DNA from: Candidatus Dadabacteria bacterium UBA1144 | Lineage (GTDB): Bacteria > Desulfobacterota_D > UBA1144 | Direction: 5' to 3' | Assembly (NCBI GenBank): GCA_905181755.1 | Contig: CAJIYY010000030.1 | Location: 1 to 24,401 of the forward strand | Length of the DNA: 24,401 nt | Shown: in pieces, positions 14,500 to 21,044 of the stretch | Numbering within the stretch: the stretch's first letter is position 1 | Layout: every line of letters starts with the position of its first letter | Translations under genes and position numbers: made by a program | The notes under the pieces: model-generated | Seen by the model: the letters and a program-made list of their open reading frames with translations, nothing else | What the model was told of the DNA's origin: nothing | The model's database searches: none

Positions 14500-15390
14500 T
14501 CACGCTTTTTCTTCGGTTTTATCTTCTGAATAGACTACAGAGTCTTGCTCATTTTCAGAATCAGAAGCATTTGCTTTAAAGACAAAGGCCTTTCTTTCAA
14601 CCAGGACACTTTGTTCGGTATCTTGCTGTGGTTCTATCTGACCAGAATTAATTTTCTGTGTATACATAGACCTTCCCTCATTTGTTGCTGAGGCCATCTT
14701 TTCGACACACAACTTAACAGCTCTAATCGCGTCATCATTGCTAGGGATAATGTAATCTGCGTCTAATGGGTTTGCATTTGTATCAACAACTCCAACTATA
14801 GGAATACCCAATTTCTTGGCTTCTTTGATTGCTATATCCTCTTTCTTAGTATCAACAACAAAAAGAGCTCCTGGCATCTTTCTCATGTTTACTATACCGT
14901 TGAGTAAGTATTCAAGTTTCGCTAATTCTCTATTTAAGCTAATCTGCTCTTTCTTTGGTAAATTATCAAACTCACCATCTTCTTTTAATCTTTTAAGTTG
15001 AATCATGTAGTCAACACGAGATCTTATAGTATTAAAGTTAGTCAAAGTACCACCCAACCATCTAGAGTTAACAAAAGGCATATCACACTCAATAGCCTGT
15101 TGGCCGATTATCTCTTGGGCTTGTTTCTTAGTTCCAACAAAAAGAATATCTTTTCCTGATGCCGTTAAGTCTCTAACGAAATCATAAGCAACTAAAAAAG
15201 ACTTTAAAGTTTTTTGTAAATCAATAATATGGATACCATTTCTTGCTCCATATATATAGTCTTTCATTGCAGGATTCCATTGGCTAGATTGATGTCCAAA
15301 ATGAACACCAGCCTCTAAAAGCTGCTTCATTGTTATAACAGATTCTTGATCTTTCTCTATTGGTTTTTCTACTATTTCTTCATTACTCAT
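14500..15390 (-). CDS. rpsB: 30S ribosomal protein S2 with N- and C-terminal tails
   Basis: This 296-residue protein contains the S2 core: MKQLLEAGVHFGHQSSQWNP (from 21), YGARNGIHIIDLQKTL, VGTKKQAQEII, NSRWLGGTLTNF, and KMPGALFVVDTKKEDIAIKEA to VVDTNANPLDADYIIPSNDDA. S2 is usually about 240 residues. Here about 20 extra residues precede the core (acidic, MSNEEIVEKPIEKDQES) and about 56 follow it, acidic and low in complexity, ending SEDKTEEKA. The first ATG (15390) lacks a Shine-Dalgarno; the ATG at residue 21 could be a shorter start, but it would lack one too. First gene of rpsB-tsf-pyrH-frr, divergent from tRNA-Ser. Confidence 0.94.
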   Translation of the reverse strand: MSNEEIVEKPIEKDQESVITMKQLLEAGVHFGHQSSQWNPAMKDYIYGARNGIHIIDLQKTLKSFLVAYDFVRDLTASGKDILFVGTKKQAQEIIGQQAIECDMPFVNSRWLGGTLTNFNTIRSRVDYMIQLKRLKEDGEFDNLPKKEQISLNRELAKLEYLLNGIVNMRKMPGALFVVDTKKEDIAIKEAKKLGIPIVGVVDTNANPLDADYIIPSNDDAIRAVKLCVEKMASATNEGRSMYTQKINSGQIEPQQDTEQSVLVERKAFVFKANASDSENEQDSVVYSEDKTEEKA

Positions 15391-15403
15391 AATATAAGCT
15401 GAA

Positions 15404-15431
15404 AATTTAACACATATAGAACCAAAATCAA
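15404..15431 (-). promoter_or_regulatory. Candidate promoter of the rpsB operon
   Basis: On the minus strand TTGATT (15431-15426) and TAAATT (15409-15404) are 16 bases apart; each matches consensus at four of six positions. Transcription would begin near 15397, about seven bases before the rpsB ATG. The area is so AT-rich that chance is a real alternative. Confidence 0.3.
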
Positions 15432-15480
15432 ATGATAATAATATATATATCCAAAAGCAAAAACTATTATTAATTTAGTA

Positions 15481-15486
15481 TATAAT
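15481..15486 (+). promoter_or_regulatory. Candidate -10 box for tRNA-Ser/rsmI
   Basis: A perfect TATAAT ends ten bases before the tRNA 5' end, so a transcript would start near 15493, just ahead of the mature tRNA. No matching -35 was seen at 15458-15463. Confidence 0.45.
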
Positions 15487-15496
15487 GTTCAAGAAT

Positions 15497-15579
15497 GGAG
15501 GGCTGGCAGAATTGGCAATGCACCGGTCTTGAAAACCGGCGTCCTCACGGACTTCAGGGTTCGAGTCCCTGGCCCTCCG
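15497..15579 (+). tRNA. tRNA-Ser (anticodon UGA)
   Basis: A full class II cloverleaf is visible. Acceptor GGAGGGC (15497-15503) pairs with GCCCTCC (15572-15578), with discriminator G15579. The D stem is GCA/TGC, and the anticodon stem CCGGT/ACCGG encloses loop CTTGAAA with TGA at 15530-15532. The long variable arm GTCC-TCAC-GGAC (15541-15552) marks serine, and the T arm is CAGGG-TTCGAGT-CCCTG. It reads UCN codons, mainly UCA. No CCA is encoded, so it must be added after transcription. The rsmI ATG begins only seven bases downstream. Confidence 0.97.
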
Positions 15580-15586
15580 ATTTGTT

Positions 15587-16423
15587 ATGAGTTTTTATAT
15601 AGTTCCAACCCCTATTGGCAACCTTAAGGATTTCTCAGTTAGATCCATAGAAATTCTAAAAAGCTCCAAAATCATACTCTGTGAAAAGAAAGTAAGAGCT
15701 TTAAAGCTATTGAACTATTTTGAAATAAGACCTCAACTCTTAATTGCTTATCATGATGACAAATGTGAAAAAATTGCTCCTATTATTATCAAGGAACTTC
15801 TTAACGATCAAAATATCTCATTAATATCTGATGCAGGCACACCTTTGATCTCAGATCCGGGACATAAGATAATAAAAACTCTAGTAGAAAATAAAATTGA
15901 GCCAATTTCAATCCCAGGACCTAGCTCTATCATATCTGCTCTAACTCTTACAACTTTTGATATAAGTAATTTTCTATTTTTAGGTTTTCTACCAAAAAAT
16001 AGAACGAAAATAATTAAGATTCTTACTTCTAAGGTAACCTTAAATGTACCCTTAGTTATCTTATCAAGCTCAAAAGATCTTTTAACATTGCTTAAAATAT
16101 TAAATGAAGAGTTCGAGAACTCATTTGTCTCTATCTCGAAAGAGTTATCAAAGATTAATGAAGGTACGAGGCGGGGTAAAGCATCTGAAATAGTTAAAAT
16201 TACAGGAAGTGAGTTCTTCTCAAAAGGTGAATTCGTTATTACTATCAAAGGCAGTAATCAAAAGAAGTCAGAAGAAAGCATCGGAGAAGTCTTAAAACTT
16301 CTCAAGTCATTAAGAGAAGAAGGTCTGTCTCTCAAGCAAAGTGTTTCAATAGCTAAAGAACAAACAAAAGTAAGCAAAAAGATTATATATAATCAAGCTC
16401 TAAAGATTTGGGAACAAGAATAA
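15587..16423 (+). CDS. rsmI: 16S rRNA 2'-O-ribose C1402 methyltransferase RsmI family, with altered EDTR motif
   Basis: This 278-residue SAM-dependent methylase of the tetrapyrrole-methylase fold has YIVPTPIGNLKDFSVRSIEIL at the N-terminus, LISDAGTPLISDPG (79-92), PISIPGPSSII (106-116), FLFLGFLPKN (129-138), and a C-terminal domain ending SLKQSVSIAKEQTKVSKKIIYNQAL. RsmI methylates C1402 of 16S rRNA at the ribosomal P site. The family's C-E-D-T-R-x-T motif reads C-E-K-K-V-R-A here (32-38), losing Asp, Thr and Arg, so activity or target choice may be changed. The ATG lies seven bases after the tRNA, with no Shine-Dalgarno possible outside the tRNA. Its 3' end faces gatA, three bases away. Confidence 0.88.
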   Translation: MSFYIVPTPIGNLKDFSVRSIEILKSSKIILCEKKVRALKLLNYFEIRPQLLIAYHDDKCEKIAPIIIKELLNDQNISLISDAGTPLISDPGHKIIKTLVENKIEPISIPGPSSIISALTLTTFDISNFLFLGFLPKNRTKIIKILTSKVTLNVPLVILSSSKDLLTLLKILNEEFENSFVSISKELSKINEGTRRGKASEIVKITGSEFFSKGEFVITIKGSNQKKSEESIGEVLKLLKSLREEGLSLKQSVSIAKEQTKVSKKIIYNQALKIWEQE

Positions 16424-16426
16424 AGT

Positions 16427-17023
16427 CTAGAGTTTGTTATTAAATCCAACTTCATTCTCTAGAATTGATGAAACTTTAAGTAGTGATTCTTCATCCAGTC
16501 TTTTTGAAGTTAGTTGAGCTCCGATTGGCAGACCTGATGCTGAAAGTGCAAAAGGTATTGAAATAGAAGGTAGTTGAGCTAAATTTGCTGGAATTGTAAG
16601 GATATCAGAAAGATACATGCTTAGTGGGTTCCCCTTCTTCTCTCCTAACTTAAATGGCAACTCGGGTGAAGTTGGAGTTAGGATGCAGTCTACATCTTTA
16701 AAAGCAGCTGCAAAATCATTCTCCACCATCTTCTTCACTTTTATTGCTTTTAAATAGTAAGCATCATAATAACCTGAAGAGAGTGCGTAAGTACCAAGCA
16801 TTATTCTTCTTTTAACTTCATCACCAAACCCTTCGGTTCTATTCTTAACATAAAAGTCGTCAAGTGACTGCTTTGGCTCTTTCTGACTAAAGCCATATCT
16901 TACACCATCATACCTAGACAAGTTTGAGCTTGCTTCAGATGGTGCAATTATATAATACACCGCAACAGCATACTTGGAATTAGGCAAAGAGACATCTTTT
17001 ATACTAAAGCCTATTGATTTCAA
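16427..17023 (-). CDS. gatA: GatA, C-terminal part after frameshift
   Basis: This 198-residue frame continues GatA directly. It opens KSIGFSIKDVSLPNSKYAV, then YYIIAPSEASSNLSRYDGVRYG, RIMLGTYALSSGYYDAYY, DCILTPTSPELPF and LPSISIPFA, the C-terminal half of an Asp/Glu-tRNA amidotransferase subunit A. The readable frame really continues upstream to the slip point near 17036, so the TTG at 17023 is just the first start-like codon and is probably not a true start. It has no Shine-Dalgarno. By itself it lacks the catalytic Lys-Ser-Ser residues, which are in the other half. See the frameshift entry for the joined product. Confidence 0.85.
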   Translation of the reverse strand: MKSIGFSIKDVSLPNSKYAVAVYYIIAPSEASSNLSRYDGVRYGFSQKEPKQSLDDFYVKNRTEGFGDEVKRRIMLGTYALSSGYYDAYYLKAIKVKKMVENDFAAAFKDVDCILTPTSPELPFKLGEKKGNPLSMYLSDILTIPANLAQLPSISIPFALSASGLPIGAQLTSKRLDEESLLKVSSILENEVGFNNKL

Positions 17024-17031
17024 CTTATCAA

Positions 17032-17038
17032 TTAAATA
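17032..17038 (-). other. Single -1 frameshift point in gatA (probable one-base loss in a T-run)
   Basis: On the minus strand the frame reads AAT-ATT-TAA, stopping at 17032. If the TTT at 17036-17034 had one more T, it would read AAT-ATT-TTA-ATT-GAT, and the two GatA pieces would join as NNFNILIDKLKSIGF, in register and at the length expected between the DPE and GF-x-I-x-x-V-S-L-P segments. The joined protein would be about 488 residues. Confidence 0.85.
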
Positions 17039-17892
17039 TTGAAATTATTTTCAATTTCGGGATCCAGGCCATCTTTTAATAAACCATAAGGAACTCCAAT
17101 ATTAAAATCCCCAGGAGTAAATTTTTTATCTTTCAATGCTCTATAACAATTAGTTGGTGGTAGCTTTAAAGATGTGCTATCTCTATCGTCAAACCCTGAA
17201 AGAGCATCAATTAAGATTGCAGAATCTGCGACATTAATAGTTAATGGTCCAGCCTGATCGAGAGAGGAAGCAAAAGCTATCATTCCATACCTACTTATTC
17301 TCCCATAAGTAGGCTTTAGGCCTACAACTCCACAAAAAGACGCGGGCTGTCTAATTGAACCCCCTGTGTCAGTACCGATCGAAGCAACAGCCAGCTTCCC
17401 TGCGACTGATGCAGCAGAGCCTCCGCTGGAACCACCAGGAACTCTAGAGAAATCCCAGGGATTTAATGTTGGACCAAAATAAGATGTTTCAGTAGAAGAG
17501 CCCATGGCAAATTCGTCCATGTTAGTTTTGCCTAAAAGAATAGCTCCTTTCTCTGCCAACCTTGAACTAACCATAGAATCATAATTAGATACATAATTGG
17601 AAAGCATTTTTGAGCCACAGGTACATATTTTATCTTTAACTAAGAAGATATCTTTGAGACTGATAGGAATTCCAGACAGTATGTCAGAAGATTTCCCTTC
17701 TTTGAAAATCTTGTCGCACTCATGAGCTTTAGCTTTAGCTTCATTCTGATAAACTTCTATAAAAGCATTAATCTCTGTGAATTGTTCTATATTCGTAAGG
17801 AAAGTATCTAAAATCTCAGATGGGGTAAAATCTAGGTTTCTAAAACCTTCAGCAATGTTCTCAATTGTAAGCAACTCACTCTTATTCGTCAT
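17032..17892 (-). CDS. gatA: GatA, N-terminal part, ending at a frameshift
   Basis: This 286-residue piece holds the amidase-signature active site of the glutamyl-tRNA(Gln)/aspartyl-tRNA(Asn) amidotransferase subunit A, which takes ammonia from glutamine. Visible: Lys80 in GIPISLKD, the cis-Ser in GGSSGGS (about 153-159, Ser155), the nucleophile Ser179 in TDTGGSIRQPA, and VGLKPTYGRISRYG. It ends DPEIENNFNI and then meets TAA at 17032-17034. The length should be about 485, and the remainder is in the next frame (16427-17023). I chose ATG at 17892, with AAGG six bases upstream, over a TTG one codon earlier. It overlaps gatC by 11 bases. GatB and GatC are intact nearby. Confidence 0.9.
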   Translation of the reverse strand: MTNKSELLTIENIAEGFRNLDFTPSEILDTFLTNIEQFTEINAFIEVYQNEAKAKAHECDKIFKEGKSSDILSGIPISLKDIFLVKDKICTCGSKMLSNYVSNYDSMVSSRLAEKGAILLGKTNMDEFAMGSSTETSYFGPTLNPWDFSRVPGGSSGGSAASVAGKLAVASIGTDTGGSIRQPASFCGVVGLKPTYGRISRYGMIAFASSLDQAGPLTINVADSAILIDALSGFDDRDSTSLKLPPTNCYRALKDKKFTPGDFNIGVPYGLLKDGLDPEIENNFNI

Positions 17893-18169
17893 CAATAACC
17901 TTGCTTACTGCAAAAAAATTATTTTCCACATTATTGGAATTTTTAACAACTTCTTCCACGTTAAGTTTAACTATTTTTGTATCATCCCTAATAGAATATT
18001 CTTCAACTACTTCTTCAATTTCAACTTCAGGATCACCAGCACTACCTAAAAGATTTATATATTCTATAATTTCAGAAAAATTCTCCATAAAACTATCAAT
18101 TTCATCATCTTTAATAGATAGTCTAGACAAGCTGGATATTTTTAAAACTTCTTCTTTTTTAATTTTCAT
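17882..18169 (-). CDS. gatC: Asp/Glu-tRNA amidotransferase subunit C
   Basis: This 95-residue protein has the GatC layout: opening MKIKKEEVLKISSLSRLSI (family VxxiAxLARLxL), an amphipathic helix (DEIDSFMENFSEIIEYINLL), a short linker and an ending with RDDTKIVKLN and FFAVSKVID, matching the family's R-x-D and FF-x-V-P-K-V-I. GatC wraps round GatA and GatB and stabilises them. I chose ATG at 18169, with GAG five bases upstream, over a start at 18205, which would overlap gshB and add 12 residues outside the family. It lies 13 bases after the gshB stop and overlaps gatA by 11 bases. GatC supports GatA synthesis, so the break in gatA is striking. Confidence 0.92.
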   Translation of the reverse strand: MKIKKEEVLKISSLSRLSIKDDEIDSFMENFSEIIEYINLLGSAGDPEVEIEEVVEEYSIRDDTKIVKLNVEEVVKNSNNVENNFFAVSKVIDDE

Positions 18170-18182
18170 AAAAACTCTAAAA

Positions 18183-19196
18183 TTAATTAATTTTCTTAAG
18201 AACAAAATCTAACACATTTTTTTCTAATTTGGTGTTATTGGCCCTATTAATTTCCTGAACACAAGTGGGGCTGGTAATATTAATTTCTGTCAACTTCCCC
18301 CCTACAATGTCAATTCCAGCAAAATAAATATCGTTCTTAGTTAAAAAACTTCTAATTTCACTACAAATATAGAGATCACTTTTTGTTATTTCAGTAGGTT
18401 GAGGAGTTCCGCCAGAGTGAAAATTACATATGAAACTTCCTTCTTTTGCAATTCTTAATATTGCACCTAATGGTTCACCATCCAAAATAATAATCCTCTT
18501 GTCACCTTTATCTACCTCTTTTATAAATTCCTGAACGATATAGGTATTTTCTTCTAACTCTAATAATTGAAAATTATCCCCCCTATATCTTTGAATTCCT
18601 TCTCCTCCACAAAGATTTAAAGGCTTAATTACAACTCCTTCAGGGTACTTTTCAGCATACTTTTGCAAATCTGACTCTGTTGGGTTTTCCAGTAAAAAAG
18701 TATCTGGAATCAAGTGAGGAAAATTCAATGTGCATAGCTTCTCGTTAAAACTTATAAGAGCAGTTGGATTATTGACTATTAGTACATCGTCTTTTATAGC
18801 TTCCAGACATGAGCAGGCTTCAAGATAAACATCATCAACAGGAGGATCTGATCTCATAAATATTACTGAGGCTTTAGTTAACTCGAAATTTTCTATAAAC
18901 CAATACTCGTCCTCATTCTTCATATTTGCTTCACTCTTTTGTGCCCAGTCAGAATCAACATAAACTCTATCTTTAACAGCTACTCTTTCAAGAACTTCAA
19001 CTGCATGTGCCCTATCGGCAACTACCACATTTATTTTTTTATCTTTTGAATTGTAAGTAAAATGGATACCTTTATGATCGCAAATAAGAATGTCAAAGCC
19101 CCTTCTTTGAGCTTCAAGCATAAAGAGATAACTTGTGTCTTTGTCTGGATTAATTAAATTCTCAGTACTCAGTATAAAAAGTGCTACCGGCTTCAT
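18183..19196 (-). CDS. gshB: Glutathione synthetase
   Basis: This 337-residue ATP-grasp ligase joins gamma-glutamylcysteine and glycine. Seen: FIEN/ MRSDPPVDDVYLEA (about 113-126), VVIKPLNLCGGEGIQR (ATP-grasp lysine and glycine loop), YIVQEFI, GDKRIIILDGEPLGAILR, NFHSGGTPQPTEIT, FAGIDIVGGKLTEINITSP with the metal-binding residues, and TCVQEINR. This is the long proteobacterial/cyanobacterial GshB (about 315-330 residues), not the eukaryotic type. Its start shares TAATG with the carA stop, so the two are translationally coupled. gshA is not in the window. gshB next to carA and gatCA is not a familiar grouping. Confidence 0.93.
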   Translation of the reverse strand: MKPVALFILSTENLINPDKDTSYLFMLEAQRRGFDILICDHKGIHFTYNSKDKKINVVVADRAHAVEVLERVAVKDRVYVDSDWAQKSEANMKNEDEYWFIENFELTKASVIFMRSDPPVDDVYLEACSCLEAIKDDVLIVNNPTALISFNEKLCTLNFPHLIPDTFLLENPTESDLQKYAEKYPEGVVIKPLNLCGGEGIQRYRGDNFQLLELEENTYIVQEFIKEVDKGDKRIIILDGEPLGAILRIAKEGSFICNFHSGGTPQPTEITKSDLYICSEIRSFLTKNDIYFAGIDIVGGKLTEINITSPTCVQEINRANNTKLEKNVLDFVLKKIN

Positions 19197-20266
19197 TAAA
19201 TCATCTCAACGAATTTCTCAAAATATTTTCTAGAGTCATGTGGCCCAGGTGAAGCTTCTGGATGGTGTTGGACAGAAAAACACTTATTTTTTATAGATTC
19301 TATTCCCTCTACTGTCTTATCGTTAAGGTTGATATGCGTTACAGAAACATCTTTAATTTTTACATTTCTCACTGCGAATCCATGATTCTGGGAAGTAATC
19401 TCAACCTTCTTGGTTCCAACTTCCATCACTGGATGATTTCCTCCTCTATGACCAAACTTCAACTTAAAGGTCTCCATACCTAAAGCTAGAGAAAGCAACT
19501 GATGACCTAGACAGATTCCAAAGATTGGCTTAAATCCAATTAATTTTTTTATATTACTTATCGCATATAATGCTGCGGCTGGGTCACCAGGTCCATTAGA
19601 TAGGAGAATACCATCAGGATTCATCTCAATAATCTTTTCTGGCTTTGTGTCGCAGGGACCAACAATTAGATTTAATTTAAATTCTTCATTGAGAATTCTA
19701 AGTATGTTGCTCTTGCAACCAAAGTCATAAACAAAAATTTTCTTTTGTTTTTTATCACCCACGATATTATATATATCTTTGCAAGTTGCCTGAAAGGTTA
19801 AGTCATTACCTTTCATTACAGGAAATTTGTTAATTTTTTCTTTTAGTATTTGCAAATTCTTTTCTTTAGTAATTATACATTTCTGAGACCCTTCTCCTCT
19901 AACAATCCTTACCAGTTGCCTTGTATCTATATTTGAAATTCCAACAACTTTATTTCGTTTTAAATAATCACTTAAATTTTCTTCTGATGTAAAATTGGAA
20001 GGATAAGTGCAGTTCTCTCTAACTATCATTCCTTTAGCAAAGCATTGAGAAGACTCGTTATCAAAATTGTTAATTCCATAGTTGCCGATATGTGGATACG
20101 TCATTAGAACAATTTGAGAATGATAAGAAGGATCAGTTAAGATCTCTTGATAGCCTGTCATTGAAGTGTTAAAAACAATCTCTCCTAATGCTTCACCGCT
20201 GAAACCAAAAGATTTACCTTCGAACACTTTTCCGTTTTCTAAGTATAAAATACAATCATTGTCCAT
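19196..20266 (-). CDS. carA: Carbamoyl phosphate synthase small subunit
   Basis: This 356-residue subunit cuts glutamine and feeds ammonia to CarB for carbamoyl phosphate (pyrimidines and arginine). Seen: ENGKVFEGKSFG near the start, the GEIVFNTSMTGYQEILTDPSY block, NIDTRQLVR, FDYG-like VYDFGCK, LLSNGPGDP, GICLGHQLL with nucleophile Cys252, and VQHHPEASPGPHD with His335 and Glu337. I chose ATG at 20266 since the family begins one or two residues before the A-x-L-x-L-E-D/N-G strand. A longer TTG frame from 20305 overlaps a -35 box. carB does not follow; gshB does. Head of the carA-gshB-gatC-gatA operon. Confidence 0.93.
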   Translation of the reverse strand: MDNDCILYLENGKVFEGKSFGFSGEALGEIVFNTSMTGYQEILTDPSYHSQIVLMTYPHIGNYGINNFDNESSQCFAKGMIVRENCTYPSNFTSEENLSDYLKRNKVVGISNIDTRQLVRIVRGEGSQKCIITKEKNLQILKEKINKFPVMKGNDLTFQATCKDIYNIVGDKKQKKIFVYDFGCKSNILRILNEEFKLNLIVGPCDTKPEKIIEMNPDGILLSNGPGDPAAALYAISNIKKLIGFKPIFGICLGHQLLSLALGMETFKLKFGHRGGNHPVMEVGTKKVEITSQNHGFAVRNVKIKDVSVTHINLNDKTVEGIESIKNKCFSVQHHPEASPGPHDSRKYFEKFVEMI

Positions 20267-20276
20267 TAAAATACTG

Positions 20277-20305
20277 AAAATACTTCCTTTAATAGTTTTT
20301 GTCAA
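20277..20305 (-). promoter_or_regulatory. Candidate carA promoter, placed for a nearly leaderless mRNA
   Basis: A perfect TTGACA (20305-20300, minus strand) is 17 bases from TATTTT (20282-20277), which matches four of six -10 positions. The predicted transcript start, near 20270, is only three to five bases ahead of the carA ATG at 20266. No Shine-Dalgarno precedes the ATG. Confidence 0.5.
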
Positions 20306-20327
20306 TTAGAATAAATAATGAGACACA

Positions 20328-21044
20328 ATGAGGCTTCAATCAATAAGGAATCTATTACTTAATATTAGCAATGACTTTTTCTATAAAGGCTTCTACCCTT
20401 CTGGAGATTTAAAATCATATCAACTCAAATACTGGTTATGCTTTATTGTTAACATCTATTTCAAGCTATACCATAGAGTTAGAGTTGTAAACCCAGAGAA
20501 TATTCCAAAAAGCGGTGGCGGGGTTATTGCCTCAAATCATTTATCGCATCTAGATGGCATAATAATTAACTCTATAACAGCATTTCACACTAGAAGAAAG
20601 ATAAACTTCCTAGCTGCAGAGGATGTATATAATAAGAACTTCCTTTTTAGATTTTTATGTGATCTTGGCAACTGTATTCCAGTGAAGAGAGCTACCAGTG
20701 ACAGAGTCGCACTACTTAAAGTAATCAAGCTACTTAAAAAGGGGAATCTTTGTGGGCTATTCCCTGAAGGACAGAGGTCCAGAGATGGGAAAATGGCAGA
20801 AGCTAAACTCGGAGTTGCGATAATGGCACTTAAATCAGGATCTCCAATTATACCCCTTGCGATCAAAGGAACTTATGAGGCATTCCCTAGAAAAACAAAA
20901 TTCCCCAAACCTGCCAAAGTTAGCTTAAAGTTCGGTGAAGCTCTTTCCTATGATATTGAAAAAAAGCCTTCTAAAGAAAGACTAAACTACGTTAGAGATG
21001 AGATAATGAACAATATCCAGAAACTTTACGATGAACTTAACTAA
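20328..21044 (+). CDS. plsC: 1-acyl-sn-glycerol-3-phosphate acyltransferase family (PlsC-like)
   Basis: This 238-residue membrane-associated acyltransferase has the H-x4-D motif in NHLSHLDG (His71, Asp76), IPVKRATSDR (about 117-126), FPEGQRSRDGKM (145-156, canonical FPEGTRS) and GSPIIPLAIKG (motif IV). A hydrophobic stretch (about 34-48) near the N-terminus should sit in the inner membrane. It makes phosphatidic acid from lysophosphatidic acid, the precursor that CdsA (not in this window) would use. The gene is divergent from carA, with 61 bases between start codons. GAG six bases before the ATG is a weak Shine-Dalgarno. The 3' end overlaps gatB (convergent) by eight bases. Confidence 0.88.
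   Translation: MRLQSIRNLLLNISNDFFYKGFYPSGDLKSYQLKYWLCFIVNIYFKLYHRVRVVNPENIPKSGGGVIASNHLSHLDGIIINSITAFHTRRKINFLAAEDVYNKNFLFRFLCDLGNCIPVKRATSDRVALLKVIKLLKKGNLCGLFPEGQRSRDGKMAEAKLGVAIMALKSGSPIIPLAIKGTYEAFPRKTKFPKPAKVSLKFGEALSYDIEKKPSKERLNYVRDEIMNNIQKLYDELN

Noticed and set aside
15440..15452. AT repeat ahead of rpsB (ATATATATAT) as a microsatellite or origin element
   Set aside because: Too short, and ordinary in a very AT-rich intergenic region; no DnaA boxes were seen.
16428..16465. TCTAGAG...CTCTAGA inverted repeat at the rsmI/gatA junction
   Set aside because: Seven-base arms with a 24-base loop and no T-run are within chance for such AT-rich DNA.
17030..17045. Programmed -1 frameshift site in gatA
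   Set aside because: The zero-frame AAT-ATT-TAA does not form a slippery heptamer and I see no obvious downstream stem; a lost T is simpler.
17777..18212. Plus-strand frames opposite gatC and the gatA start
   Set aside because: They are Ser/Phe-rich antisense shadows without ribosome-binding sites or family likeness.
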